Origin: an uncultured Bacillota bacterium
GTDB lineage: Bacteria; Bacillota; Clostridia; Christensenellales; Borkfalkiaceae
DNA: 64,000 nt
Direction of reading: 5' to 3'
Assembly (NCBI GenBank): GCA_949287815.1
Contig: CASEHS010000003.1
Location: 30,004 to 94,003 of the forward strand
Under the pieces are notes generated by a model that was given only the letters and a program-made list of their open reading frames with translations, was not told the origin of the DNA and made no database searches. Shown one piece after another: positions 35,494-44,517 of this stretch (positions within the stretch are counted from its first letter, which is position 1; the number at the start of each line of letters is the position of its first letter). The translations under genes and the position numbers were made by a program.

Positions 35494-36381
35494 ATGAACA
35501 ATTTTATTTTATGTTGCGGATCCACTGCCGATCTGTCTGCCGAGCATCTTGAAAAAAGAAATATTTCTTATATTCCTTTTCACTTTTTTTTAGATGAAAA
35601 AGAATATTCCGACGATTTGGGTAAAACTATCCCCTATCATGATTTTTATAAAGCCATGGCTGACGGCGCTATGACAAGAACTTCACAAATCAATGCCACC
35701 GATTACGAAAAATATTTTACCCCTCTTCTGAAAGAGGGTAATGATATTTTATATGTTTCTTTATCCTCTGGCATTTCAGGCTCGTATAACTCGGCACTTA
35801 TCGCACAAAAATCCTTACTCGAAAAATTTCCGGAAAGAAAACTAATCGTCATCGATTCATTAGGAGCTTCATCCGGTTACGGTCTTTTAATGGATATGCT
35901 TGCCGATTTGAGAGATGAAGGCAAATCCATTGAAGAAGTGGCAGACTTTGCCGAACAACATAAACTTGAAGTCAATCATTGGTTCTTTTCCACCGACCTT
36001 ACTTTTTATGTTAGAGGCGGAAGAATTTCCAAAGCAATGGGCTGGTTCGGGACTATACTCAAAATTTGTCCTCTTCTGAATATGGATAACGAAGGAAGAC
36101 TTATTCCGCGCAGAAAAGTGCGTACAAAAGCAAAAGTTATTCTTGAAACAGTCAAAACCATGGAAGAATACACAAAGGACGGCAATAATTATAACGGAAA
36201 ATGTTTTATTTCACACTCCGCTTGTTTTGAGGACGCTGACGCGGTTCGTTCTCTCGTGGAAGAAAGATTTCCTGCGCTCAAAGGTAAAGTAAAAATATTT
36301 GATATCGGTACCACTATCGGTTCTCATACGGGGCCCGGAACCGTCGCACTCTTCTTTATGGGCAAAAAACGTATCGACTGA
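35494..36381 (+). CDS. DegV-family fatty-acid-binding protein
   Basis: A 295-residue DegV protein. 'LCCGSTADLSAEHL' opens domain 1, 'RTSQINATDYEKYF' and 'YVSLSSGISGSYNSALIA' form the lipid-binding site, and 'YVRGGRISKAMGW' and 'GTTIGSHTGPGTVALFFMG' are the other landmarks. DegV proteins (FakB) present fatty acids to the FakA kinase; no fakA is visible here. Second family member at 59124. GAGAGG precedes the ATG. Confidence 0.93.
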   Translation: MNNFILCCGSTADLSAEHLEKRNISYIPFHFFLDEKEYSDDLGKTIPYHDFYKAMADGAMTRTSQINATDYEKYFTPLLKEGNDILYVSLSSGISGSYNSALIAQKSLLEKFPERKLIVIDSLGASSGYGLLMDMLADLRDEGKSIEEVADFAEQHKLEVNHWFFSTDLTFYVRGGRISKAMGWFGTILKICPLLNMDNEGRLIPRRKVRTKAKVILETVKTMEEYTKDGNNYNGKCFISHSACFEDADAVRSLVEERFPALKGKVKIFDIGTTIGSHTGPGTVALFFMGKKRID

Positions 36382-36424
36382 TTTTTGCCTACCCTACTCC
36401 TTGCCCTCTATTTTTATTGATTTT

Positions 36425-36466
36425 ACCCATGCATATCGTTGCCATACGATTTGCATGGGTTTTTAT
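36425..36466 (+). terminator. Terminator of the first degV-family gene
   Basis: ACCCATGCA...TGCATGGGT hairpin with TTTTTATTT tail. Confidence 0.8.
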
Positions 36467-36557
36467 TTATCAATTTAGTTGTATTTTTTATTTTACTATT
36501 TTCTTAGATAAATCATAACAAAAATAAAAAATTTTTAAAAAAATTTATATAAAACTA

Positions 36558-36585
36558 TTGACAAATTTTTTGAAAGTGTTATAAT
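36558..36585 (+). promoter_or_regulatory. Promoter of the hsp20 gene
   Basis: TTGACA (36558-36563), 16-base spacer, TATAAT (36580-36585). Confidence 0.85.
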
Positions 36586-36586
36586 A

Positions 36587-36613
36587 TTAGCAATCAAATA
36601 AATAGAGTGCTAA
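36587..36613. promoter_or_regulatory. CIRCE operator (HrcA site) with an extra half-site downstream
   Basis: TTAGCAATC-N9-GAGTGCTAA, one base away from the canonical CIRCE TTAGCACTC-N9-GAGTGCTAA, starting one base after the -10. A further AGTGCTAAC half-site follows at about 36628-36637. HrcA bound here would block transcription until heat stress. No hrcA is in the window. Confidence 0.85.
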
Positions 36614-36655
36614 CACTTAAATGAATAAAGTGCTAACGCGAAGGAGATGATTATT

Positions 36656-37081
36656 ATGAAAAATGAACTTACAAGGCGTAATGATTTTGATTTCTTTGAC
36701 GAAGCGATGCACGATTTCTTTCCGGCATTCTACGGATACAGCGGAAAACACAGCCAGAAATATATGCGCACCGATATCAAAGAAAATGAAAACGATTATT
36801 TAATGGAAGTAGAAATTCCGGGCGCTGAGAAAAACGATATTCACGTTGATTTGAAAGACGGATATCTGAATATTTCAGTGAACAGGAGCGAAAAAACCGA
36901 TGAAGGCAAGAAGGACAATTATATTCACCGCGAAAGAAGTTTCTCCTGCCAGAGAAGTTACTATGTAGGCGATATCAGAAAAGAAGATATCAAAGCAAAA
37001 TACGATAACGGTATTCTCAGTGTGTCTATCCCGAAGGAATCGAAACACAAAGAAACTGAAAGCCGTATTTTGATCGAATAA
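36656..37081 (+). CDS. Hsp20/alpha-crystallin family small heat-shock protein
   Basis: A 141-residue chaperone. The alpha-crystallin domain runs from 'RTDIKENENDYLMEVEIPG' to 'KYDNGILSVSIPKE', the latter with the conserved G-I-L motif, and the C-terminal 'RILIE' is the I-x-I-like tail used in oligomer assembly. Two ATGs are close; the second (36656) has proper spacing from AAGGAG. Under CIRCE control. Followed by a perfect terminator. Confidence 0.93.
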   Translation: MKNELTRRNDFDFFDEAMHDFFPAFYGYSGKHSQKYMRTDIKENENDYLMEVEIPGAEKNDIHVDLKDGYLNISVNRSEKTDEGKKDNYIHRERSFSCQRSYYVGDIRKEDIKAKYDNGILSVSIPKESKHKETESRILIE

Positions 37082-37129
37082 TGCCCCTATACTATATCGC
37101 ACGGACGGTATAATAAATTTCTAAAACTT

Positions 37130-37169
37130 ATACCCGTAGGTACTTACCTGTACCTACGGGTATTTTTTT
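37130..37169 (+). terminator. Terminator of hsp20
   Basis: Perfect 14-bp stem ATACCCGTAGGTAC/GTACCTACGGGTAT followed by a run of T. Confidence 0.9.
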
Positions 37170-37177
37170 GAAAAAGT

Positions 37178-37203
37178 ACAGGCAGAGAATTTTCTCTGCC
37201 TGT
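37178..37203 (-). terminator. Terminator of lysS
   Basis: Perfect stem ACAGGCAGAGA/TCTCTGCCTGT; on the minus strand it is followed by ACTTTTTCAAAAA. Confidence 0.75.
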
Positions 37204-37259
37204 TCCATATTATATTATCGTTTTTTAAATAACTAAATGTTTTTTAAAACTTTTTACGA

Positions 37260-39275
37260 TCAATGAACAATCGAGCCGATTTCGGAAGCATCGTCCGCAA
37301 ACAGGACACGGCATTTTCCGTCTTCATTTACGGGAGCCAACAGCATTCCGTGGCTGTATTCATTTCCGAATTTATGAGGTTTAAGATTCACGATAACTAT
37401 GATCTTTTTACCGACCAATTCTTCCGGTGTATATTCGTCTGCTATGCTTGAAACGATCACCCTTTCACCCATGCCGTCATGTAAAACTATTTTCATGAGT
37501 TTATTTGTCTTGCGCATAGGTTTTGCAGAAAGAACTTTACAAACGCGAAGATCAAGTTTTGCAAAATCATCCAATGTGATTTCAGGCTTTAAAGGTTCGG
37601 GAGATTTTACAAAACGTTCTTCCACGACCTTTTCTTCCTTGATCTCTTCAACCGTTTCAGGTTCCTCTTCTTCCTCATCAAAAGGAGTTGAAAAATCAAA
37701 CAGATTCACATAACGATCCGCTTCAACCGCAAACAGGTACAAATACAGACGAGGCCCTTTATCTCTTGCCAAAATCAGATTATATACATCTTTGAAAAAT
37801 TTACTCTGCACTTCTTTCAGCGCATTCTTGTCTTCCACTTTATCGGGATATACACGCTTGGGAATTGCATAAAGTTCTGCTTGCAGTGAATCGAGCGTGT
37901 AATCGCCTTTGAGAATATACTCCCTCAACTGCTCTACACATGCACGCTCTTCGCTCGTCATCGTTTCATAATATTTGCGATTGCGTTTTTTAAGGATTTT
38001 ATATTCACTTTCAGGCGAACAGGTTTTCAGCCAGAACTCCGCCTTTTCAAAACGCTCCGAAAACTCTTCCGCTTTATAAGGCGTTCCGATTTTTGCAAAC
38101 AGTTTTTCCATCATTTCCGCATTGAAATCAACGACTGAGCCGAGATCGACGAGTTGTCCCATCGGAACAGGCGTAACCGTTCTGCCTTCGATCAGACAGT
38201 TTTCCATTACCGATTTTACGGCATCGTTCGCACTTCCGTCGCGATACGCGGTAAGCATTTTATCAAACTCAAAATACTGACGAAGGATTTCATCGCTCAG
38301 GCAAAAATCAAACGCTTTCAAAGGCTCCGTTTTCGCATACAGCCACAAAATAACTTCGGGCTGATACAATTTAAGAAGAAATTCAGGCGTCATATTGAGC
38401 CCCGACGAACCCGACATTTTCCCTACGCTGCCCTTTATACCGATGAATTCATAACCTTGGAAAAGGGGTGCAGGATATCCGAATACTTCACGGGATACGT
38501 CCTTTGCCGTATCGTAACTTCCGTTTTTCGACGCGTGATCTTTTCCGCCCGGTTCAAAATCAACACCCTCAGCCAACCAGCGCATCGGCCAGTCTACTTT
38601 CCACTGCAATTTACAGTTAAAATCTTTGGTAAAGTCGAAATCCCCTTCGTGTCCGCATTCACAAACATAATGCGCTTTGGTGCAGTCTTCGGACAGACTG
38701 ACGATTTTCGTACTGTCCTTATGGCAATGAGGACAGAAAATGCTGACAGGATAATAATTTTCACGCTCACCTTCCGCAGCGTCTTGCGTACGGTGACTGT
38801 CGAGAATATCAAAAATCTTACCGCGATTTTTAAGCGCAAAAATGATATGCTCGGCATATCTTCCCGAACGGTATTCTTTCGCCTGATAATGGAATTCCAT
38901 ATTGATGCCGAATTTTTTCAAAGATTCGGCAAATTCCTTTTCAAAATGCGCCGCATAACTCTCATCCGTACCAAACGGATCGGGTATATCTGCATAAGGA
39001 TATCCGATATATTTTTCAAAAGAGTTATTACCGAGATATTCGGTTACATTCTTCGGAACTTTACGCAACCTGTCATACTCATCCCATGAAAACAATAACT
39101 TTGCCTTTTTACCTTTCTTTAAAAGGGCGCGGTAAACGAAATAACTCGTTGCAATATCCCTGAAATTTCCGATATGAACGGATCCTGACGGCGATATCCC
39201 TGCCGCACACACATATTCTTCTTTGTTCGGATTTCTGCGGATCACTTCCTCCGCCAGTTTATCTGCCCAGAACAT
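37260..39275 (-). CDS. lysS: Lysyl-tRNA synthetase, class I, fused to a C-terminal tRNA-binding domain
   Basis: A 671-residue protein. Residues 1-525 are a class I (archaeal-type) LysRS with HIGN (34-37), KMSGSSG (286-292, KMSKS equivalent) and a Cys4 zinc-like cluster (C181, C184, C205, C207). An acidic linker (about 527-565) leads to 'LDDFAKLDLRVCKVLSAKP', 'KLMKIVLHDG' and 'YSHGMLLAP', an OB-fold tRNA-binding domain of the Trbp111/EMAPII type, normally seen on MetRS. It would add tRNA affinity. Canonical class I LysRS ends at about 520 residues. Monocistronic with its own promoter and terminator. Confidence 0.92.
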   Translation of the reverse strand: MFWADKLAEEVIRRNPNKEEYVCAAGISPSGSVHIGNFRDIATSYFVYRALLKKGKKAKLLFSWDEYDRLRKVPKNVTEYLGNNSFEKYIGYPYADIPDPFGTDESYAAHFEKEFAESLKKFGINMEFHYQAKEYRSGRYAEHIIFALKNRGKIFDILDSHRTQDAAEGERENYYPVSIFCPHCHKDSTKIVSLSEDCTKAHYVCECGHEGDFDFTKDFNCKLQWKVDWPMRWLAEGVDFEPGGKDHASKNGSYDTAKDVSREVFGYPAPLFQGYEFIGIKGSVGKMSGSSGLNMTPEFLLKLYQPEVILWLYAKTEPLKAFDFCLSDEILRQYFEFDKMLTAYRDGSANDAVKSVMENCLIEGRTVTPVPMGQLVDLGSVVDFNAEMMEKLFAKIGTPYKAEEFSERFEKAEFWLKTCSPESEYKILKKRNRKYYETMTSEERACVEQLREYILKGDYTLDSLQAELYAIPKRVYPDKVEDKNALKEVQSKFFKDVYNLILARDKGPRLYLYLFAVEADRYVNLFDFSTPFDEEEEEPETVEEIKEEKVVEERFVKSPEPLKPEITLDDFAKLDLRVCKVLSAKPMRKTNKLMKIVLHDGMGERVIVSSIADEYTPEELVGKKIIVIVNLKPHKFGNEYSHGMLLAPVNEDGKCRVLFADDASEIGSIVH

Positions 39276-39304
39276 ATTGACCTCTCTTTCATTTTTTCCG
39301 AATA

Positions 39305-39333
39305 ATTATAACATATTCCCGCCCCGAAATCAA
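39305..39333 (-). promoter_or_regulatory. Promoter of lysS
   Basis: Minus-strand TTGATT (39328-39333), 17-base spacer, TATAAT (39305-39310). The leader is only about 22 bases and contains no T-box. Confidence 0.75.
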
Positions 39334-39520
39334 TTCAAAAACCAACATATACCGCGATTCCATACATAATTTTATTAATTAAGCCTCGTTCAATTCATCA
39401 TATTTACCATTTTTATATCATAAATATGCCTTTTCTCTTTTTTTAAAATCCACCTGTATTTATTATGCTTTCATAATTTTTTGTGATATAATGGTTAAAA
39501 TCAATTTAAAAGGCTCACTT

Positions 39521-40303
39521 ATGAGATTAAAAAGAGGAATTAAAGACGGAATCCCCATCGCTCTCGGGTACTTTTCCGTTTCTTTTGCTTATGCCGTTCT
39601 GGCAAGAAAAACAGGCTTTCCAATCTGGTTCCCTATTCTTGTATCCGCCACCAACTTTACGGGTACAGGACAGTTTGTAGGAACGGAACTGATCGCCGCA
39701 GGTGCAGCTATTGCCGAATTGTTTTCCGCAATGCTGATCATTAACATACGTTATACATTGATGTCGCTTTCCCTGTCTCAAAAAATGGGATCAGACTTTC
39801 CGCTTTGGCAACGTGCAATCATCGCTTTTGGCGTTACCGACGAAAATTATGCAGTCGCCATCCGTCAACCGCAAAAACTTACCATGTCTTATCTTCTCGG
39901 ACTTATGGTTTGCTCCTTTGCCGGTTGGGTAGGCGGAACCGTATGCGGAGCCGCTCTCGGCGATGTTTTCCCGCCTAGTCTTATGAGTGCTTTCGGCATA
40001 GCATTATATGCCATGTTCGTGGCGATCATCATTCCTCCTTCAAGATCGGACAAAAGCGTACTCTTTCTTGTCTGTATCTCAACCGCAGCAAGTTGCCTGT
40101 TTTACTTTACGCCCGTTCTTAATACACTTTCCGAAGGTTGGGTAATTATTATCGCGTCTGTTTTCTGCACAACCATCGCCGCGCTTCTTTTTCCGAGAAA
40201 AGAGCCTGCTTCCGATCAGAACACATCCAAACAAGAAACGCCAAACTCCCAAAACAATACAGATATAGCCGCAAATGATGACAATCGGGAGGATTTAAAA
40301 TGA
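39521..40303 (+). CDS. azlC: Branched-chain amino acid exporter large subunit (AzlC family)
   Basis: A 260-residue membrane protein. 'GIKDGIPIALGYFSVSFAYAVLA', 'SATNFTGTGQFVG' and 'RYTLMSLSLSQKM' are AzlC signatures. The start at 39521 is preferred over one at 39491 because a -10 element (TGATATAAT, 39484-39491) overlaps the latter. A hydrophilic C-terminal tail rich in N and Q follows the last TM. Four-base overlap with azlD. AzlCD exports branched-chain amino acids or analogues. Confidence 0.93.
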   Translation: MRLKRGIKDGIPIALGYFSVSFAYAVLARKTGFPIWFPILVSATNFTGTGQFVGTELIAAGAAIAELFSAMLIINIRYTLMSLSLSQKMGSDFPLWQRAIIAFGVTDENYAVAIRQPQKLTMSYLLGLMVCSFAGWVGGTVCGAALGDVFPPSLMSAFGIALYAMFVAIIIPPSRSDKSVLFLVCISTAASCLFYFTPVLNTLSEGWVIIIASVFCTTIAALLFPRKEPASDQNTSKQETPNSQNNTDIAANDDNREDLK

Positions 40304-40620
40304 CACTCGAAGATATGCTCATCGGTTGTCTGATCATGGCGGGAGTTACCTATATCACAAAAGCTATCAGTTTGCTTCTTTTTAGAAAAGAAATAAAAAA
40401 TACTTTTGTACAATCTTTTTTATACTACATACCGTACAGTGTTCTCGCCGTTATGGTTTTCCCCGCGATCCTCTTTTCTACTGATATTATCTGGTCTGGA
40501 CTTATAGGCACTGCCGTAGCCTTGATTCTTTCATTTTTTAAAAGAGGACTGCTCGTCGTATCGCTTTCCAGCATTGCCGCGGTTTATTTAGCGGAACTTT
40601 TATTCCGTATTCTGCTGTGA
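40300..40620 (+). CDS. azlD: Branched-chain amino acid transport small subunit (AzlD family)
   Basis: A 106-residue protein with about three TM segments. 'GVTYITKAISLLLFRKE' and 'YIPYSVLAVMVFPAIL' match AzlD. The ATG overlaps the azlC stop, the standard arrangement. Partner of AzlC. Confidence 0.92.
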   Translation: MTLEDMLIGCLIMAGVTYITKAISLLLFRKEIKNTFVQSFLYYIPYSVLAVMVFPAILFSTDIIWSGLIGTAVALILSFFKRGLLVVSLSSIAAVYLAELLFRILL

Positions 40621-40665
40621 TTTATTTTTTCGAATCTTTAACACTTTTTACAAAAGAGGTAAGTC

Positions 40666-41952
40666 ATGCCTGTCTGCAAAAAAACCGATAATATACTTAT
40701 TGCCCTTCTCATTGTGATCGCTACCGTCTGGAACGGCTTTTCCGCAAACGTGATGGAACAGTTTATTCATATGCGGACTCCTGTTCAAATTATCGGGGCT
40801 ATTTTTAGATGGGCGGGAATGACTTCCTTTATCATACTACCGGCCGCACTGCTTTATAATGATCCCAGATGCAAATTCCTTGCAAAATATATTATTTTAC
40901 CTGTCATTTTGCTCGGGGTGATTTTTTCCAAACCTTATTTTCTTGCACACAAACCGCATATACCGGATATAATTTCTTATATATTTTGGAATTTGTCCAC
41001 TCTTGCAGGTTGTATTTATTTTATTTTTATAGAAAAAAACGATACCTCCATAGAAAACACCACTTCCGATCATCCATCCGCTCAAAGTATTACTGTTTTA
41101 TTCACCTTGCTTTTTTTAGGTGTTGCTCCGCTGAATCTGTTCATGCAATTTCCCAAATTGATGCACATTGACGCACTGACATTTCGTTTATTTGGATTCT
41201 GGCATATTTTCGCTATACTCCTTACGGTCGCGGCTACTGTTATCATTGCATATCTTTTGCGAAAAAAATCTCAGGAAGACAGATTTTTATCCATGTTCTT
41301 TCTTTCCGCAACACTTTTCTTTCAGCTATCCGTGCGGTTTTCTTTTGTAAGACTGAGACCTTATCAAACTGCTACCAATATTGTCGGCGCTCTTCCGCTT
41401 TATGTTTGCAGTTTCGGGATCATGCTTCTACCTTTTGCGATCATTTCCCTCTCCAGTTTTTTCAGAAGTGTACTGTTTCTGATCAATACTCCCGGAGCGA
41501 TCATTGCTTTTGTGTGGCCGTCCACAGGCGTTTCCCCCATTTTTCACTATAACGTGACCTGCTTTGTATTTACCCACGTTCTGTTATTTGCCATAACGGC
41601 AAACCTCGTTCTGAGCCTGAACGTTAAACCGCAATTATACCACCTCAAACACCTCGCCTACCTTATCGTTCTTTATTATTTTGTCATGCTGTTATTAAAC
41701 ACTTTGGCAATTAACCTCGATAAGACAAATTACGATCCGAATTTTTCGTTTGTATCAAAAAGCCCACTCCCTATCCCCCTTCATAATCTTTTAAAACTTA
41801 AAATCGGAGTGCTCCATTTTTCACCACTGTATATTCTTGTGCTTTGTGTAATACAATACGCTTTGGCATGGATCACATTCGCGGTATATAAACTTGCCGC
41901 CAACCGTTTTTCAAAAAAAGAAAAAACAACCTTGACTGAAAATATCGACTGA
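40666..41952 (+). CDS. Polytopic membrane protein, unknown function (weak YwaF/TMEM164 resemblance)
   Basis: A 428-residue protein with about ten hydrophobic segments. The C-terminal part 'LINTPGAIIAFVWPSTGV' and 'CFVFTHVLLFAITANLVL', with a histidine in a membrane segment, recalls the YwaF/TIGR02206 family, but similarity is weak and by eye. AAAGAGGTAAG precedes the ATG. 45 bases after azlD, so perhaps co-transcribed; a shared role in transport cannot be shown. Confidence 0.65.
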   Translation: MPVCKKTDNILIALLIVIATVWNGFSANVMEQFIHMRTPVQIIGAIFRWAGMTSFIILPAALLYNDPRCKFLAKYIILPVILLGVIFSKPYFLAHKPHIPDIISYIFWNLSTLAGCIYFIFIEKNDTSIENTTSDHPSAQSITVLFTLLFLGVAPLNLFMQFPKLMHIDALTFRLFGFWHIFAILLTVAATVIIAYLLRKKSQEDRFLSMFFLSATLFFQLSVRFSFVRLRPYQTATNIVGALPLYVCSFGIMLLPFAIISLSSFFRSVLFLINTPGAIIAFVWPSTGVSPIFHYNVTCFVFTHVLLFAITANLVLSLNVKPQLYHLKHLAYLIVLYYFVMLLLNTLAINLDKTNYDPNFSFVSKSPLPIPLHNLLKLKIGVLHFSPLYILVLCVIQYALAWITFAVYKLAANRFSKKEKTTLTENID

Positions 41953-41958
41953 AATTAT

Positions 41959-42000
41959 AAAAAACAGTCCGCCTTGAATACACAATGCGGACTGTTTTTT
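41959..42000 (+). terminator. Terminator of the azlCD-membrane protein unit
   Basis: Stem AAAAACAGTCCGC/GCGGACTGTTTTT, seven bases after the stop codon. Confidence 0.9.
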
Positions 42001-42047
42001 CTCTGATAAATTTAAAACTATGATGATTTTAAAACTTTATTGAAACT

Positions 42048-42077
42048 AAAAAGACAGGAAAGATTTCCTGTCTTTTT
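42048..42077. terminator. Bidirectional terminator next to rubrerythrin
   Basis: Stem AAAGACAGGAAA/TTTCCTGTCTTT with T-runs in both directions; serves the minus-strand rubrerythrin gene. Confidence 0.85.
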
Positions 42078-42084
42078 ATTTTGC

Positions 42085-42615
42085 TTACTTAAAATACCTC
42101 TTCAAAAGTCCGTTGAAGCCTGCGCCGTGACGAGCTTCGTCTTTTGCCATTTCGTGAACCGTATCATGGATTGCATCATAACCAAGTTCTTTTGCACGTT
42201 TTGCTATTGCAAGTTTACCTGCGCAAGCACCCGTTTCGGCTGCAACACGCATTTCAAGGTTTTTCTTCGTAGAATCGCTGATAACTTCGCCCAAAAGTTC
42301 TGCAAACTTGGAAGCGTGCTCTGCTTCTTCAAAAGCATATCTCTTGTAAGCCTCAGCGATTTCAGGATATCCTTCACGCTCTGCAACCCTTGCCATCGCA
42401 AGATACATACCAACTTCCGTGCATTCTCCTTCAAAGTTTGCACGCAATCCGCTGACTACTTCTTCATCCAGTCCCTTTGCAACGCCAACTTCGTGAACGC
42501 AAGCAAATTTGATCTCCGCGTTGTCATCAATAGGCACAAATTTCTTTGCTTTGCAAACAGGACACTCCATTACGGAATCATCTACAACTTCACCACATAT
42601 AGCACATCTTTTCAT
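42085..42615 (-). CDS. Reverse-type rubrerythrin (N-terminal rubredoxin domain)
   Basis: A 176-residue peroxide-scavenging non-haem iron protein. The rubredoxin centre is at the N-terminus (C4, C7, C18, C21), and the diiron four-helix bundle follows, with glutamate/histidine ligands in '[10 protein letters not shown]', '[10 protein letters not shown]', '[10 protein letters not shown]' and 'KDEARHG'. The order rubredoxin-then-bundle defines reverse rubrerythrins of anaerobic clostridia, which reduce H2O2 with electrons from NAD(P)H via rubredoxin reductase. Monocistronic. Confidence 0.93.
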   Translation of the reverse strand: MKRCAICGEVVDDSVMECPVCKAKKFVPIDDNAEIKFACVHEVGVAKGLDEEVVSGLRANFEGECTEVGMYLAMARVAEREGYPEIAEAYKRYAFEEAEHASKFAELLGEVISDSTKKNLEMRVAAETGACAGKLAIAKRAKELGYDAIHDTVHEMAKDEARHGAGFNGLLKRYFK

Positions 42616-42721
42616 CTTTATAACCTCTCTTATTTCTCTTTCTGAGATAAACCTCTCACAAGCTTTATCTGTCTGTATTTTATCATTTTAAAGTCTTATT
42701 TTCTGTTGTATTTGCAACAAA

Positions 42722-43546
42722 TCAGTCTTCTTTTTTCCTCTTTTTACGTTCCACTGTATACACCTTGATCTCACCTGCCGCTATTAACTCTTCGTCCGTC
42801 CTATATCGGCAATGATAATCATAATAAATACTGCTTGACTGCGTTAATTCGTTTTTGTGCGCAAGAACCTCTATCAATTCTTTTGCGTGTTTAAGAGATC
42901 TGCTTCCCGTGACGCGCAATTTCATGGGCGTTTCCGCATAAACCTTTTTATCGGAAACATCGCTGAAACGGTACTTACCGGAAATATATTCCTCAGGATC
43001 AAGCGCAAGATATAAACAAAGAGTTTTACCACTTATATTTATCTTTGCTATTTTCTCGCCGAATACGCGGAAATTTTCACCGCTCTGTGTCATTCTGCTC
43101 TTTACCGCAGAAAAAGTAAGGAGCAGATTTTTAAGCTCTGTATATAGATCCTGAGCGCGCAAGTTCTGAATAAGTCTGGAACGAAACGTTCTTCTCAATA
43201 TGGTTACAAATTCATACCCAACCTTTCCAACGTCTTGCCCTGACTTATTCGCAATTTCTTTTTCCGCGACCTCTTCAATTGCCGTCTCAGTCAAAGCTTC
43301 TTCCGTGCTTTCGCAAATTTCATCACTCTCTTGGGAAACCTCATCCAATGCAACCTGCATCTTTTTACGAAACTCCGCTTTTGCACAAGGATACGCCTCT
43401 GCTTTGACACAATTACCGCAATAATCCATTGAGCCGCACAGATCATAACCGACACGTTCGCTCTCCAACCATTTTTCAACATCGAGAACTTGCTGTCTGG
43501 CTTCAAACTCTTTTGTGGAAATTGCGGTTAAATCTTTACCGTTCAT
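42722..43546 (-). CDS. Protein sharing the unknown domain of the 31248 InlB/uL15-like protein
   Basis: A 274-residue soluble protein. Residues 40-60 hold a cysteine motif (C37, C42, C45, C54 in 'YDLCGSMDYCGNCVK...YPCAK'). Residues 115-255 repeat the domain of the protein at 31248-32750: 'RRTFRSRLIQ', 'LCLYLALDPEEY', 'KYRFSDVSDKKVYAETPM', 'VTGSRSLKHAKELIEV', ending 'IKVYTVERKKRKK'. No TM, no uL15-like part. Function unknown. Monocistronic, between rubrerythrin and the alarmone synthetase. Confidence 0.72.
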   Translation of the reverse strand: MNGKDLTAISTKEFEARQQVLDVEKWLESERVGYDLCGSMDYCGNCVKAEAYPCAKAEFRKKMQVALDEVSQESDEICESTEEALTETAIEEVAEKEIANKSGQDVGKVGYEFVTILRRTFRSRLIQNLRAQDLYTELKNLLLTFSAVKSRMTQSGENFRVFGEKIAKINISGKTLCLYLALDPEEYISGKYRFSDVSDKKVYAETPMKLRVTGSRSLKHAKELIEVLAHKNELTQSSSIYYDYHCRYRTDEELIAAGEIKVYTVERKKRKKED

Positions 43547-43754
43547 TGTTGAACCTCTCCTTTTCGTCTTGTCGGACGCCGCAAAACTCCTGTCTCTGCT
43601 TTCTAAGACCTATTTATCATTTTTTCATCTGAATTATATAACAATTAACAACAATTTGCAACCGATTGGGGTTTCTTTTCTTTACAAGCCACAATATGTT
43701 GTTTTTTCTCTTTTTTCTGTTGCTTTGTACAATTTTTAATATATAAATACAAAT

Positions 43755-44486
43755 TCAAATCGCTTTATCTGCAAAGTTTTCTTTCAAAAAAGAATTGCTC
43801 TTTTCTTCCCCTTCGTTCAAACTTTCTATTCTTTTGCGTATCCCCTGCATTCTTGCGTCCGTCGCTGCGATCACTTCCGCACAACTTTTAAGTTCTGCCA
43901 CAATTTCAGGTCTATCCGCACTTTCCTTCTTATATTTCATCTGATGTTCAAGACTTGCCCAAAAATCCATTGCAACCGTTCGGATCTGAATTTCTACACG
44001 CATGATCTGTTTGCTATCTGAAAAAAATACGGGGATCTCCACGATCATATGGTAACTTCTGTATCCGTTCGGCTTAGGTTTTTTTATGTAATCTTTTACA
44101 GTCACAACCTTTATATCATCTTGCTTTGCCAGCATATCCGCCACGCGGTAAATATCATCGATAAAGGAACAGATCACCCTTATCCCCGCCACATCGTTGA
44201 GTTCATTCGCTATATTATCAATTGTTACTTCCTTGCCGAGTTTATGCAACTTCTTCGCAATCGACATGGGCTTTTTTACTCGTGACTGTATGCTTTCGAT
44301 CGGATTTCGACTCGTTTTCAGCGATAATTCATCATTCAGCACTTCGAATTTTGTTCTGACTTCCCGTATCGCGGAGTTATATCTCATCATCAGCTCCCCA
44401 AATTCTTTCATTTTGTCAAAAGCTGAATTGTTCTCCTCAAAAAATTCTTTCAGAATAATTTCGTTTTCGTTGACTCCCTCTTGCAT
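43755..44486 (-). CDS. Small alarmone synthetase (GTP pyrophosphokinase, RelP/RelQ-like)
   Basis: A 243-residue RelA/SpoT synthetase domain alone, with no hydrolase, TGS or ACT domain. 'DVAGIRVICSFIDDIYRVA' and 'KPNGYRSYHMIVEIP' hold the ATP and GTP sites, and 'RVEIQIRTVAMDFWASLEHQ' the catalytic helix. These enzymes make (p)ppGpp without degrading it. ATG 44486 has GGAGAGG upstream; it follows the EFR1-like gene by 31 bases. Confidence 0.9.
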   Translation of the reverse strand: MQEGVNENEIILKEFFEENNSAFDKMKEFGELMMRYNSAIREVRTKFEVLNDELSLKTSRNPIESIQSRVKKPMSIAKKLHKLGKEVTIDNIANELNDVAGIRVICSFIDDIYRVADMLAKQDDIKVVTVKDYIKKPKPNGYRSYHMIVEIPVFFSDSKQIMRVEIQIRTVAMDFWASLEHQMKYKKESADRPEIVAELKSCAEVIAATDARMQGIRKRIESLNEGEEKSNSFLKENFADKAI

Positions 44487-44517
44487 TTCTTTCCTCTCCT
44501 TCTGCCCTGTCAAGCTG

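Noticed and set aside
38154..39089. 311-codon plus-strand ORF over lysS
   Set aside because: Antisense shadow of the class I LysRS catalytic domain.
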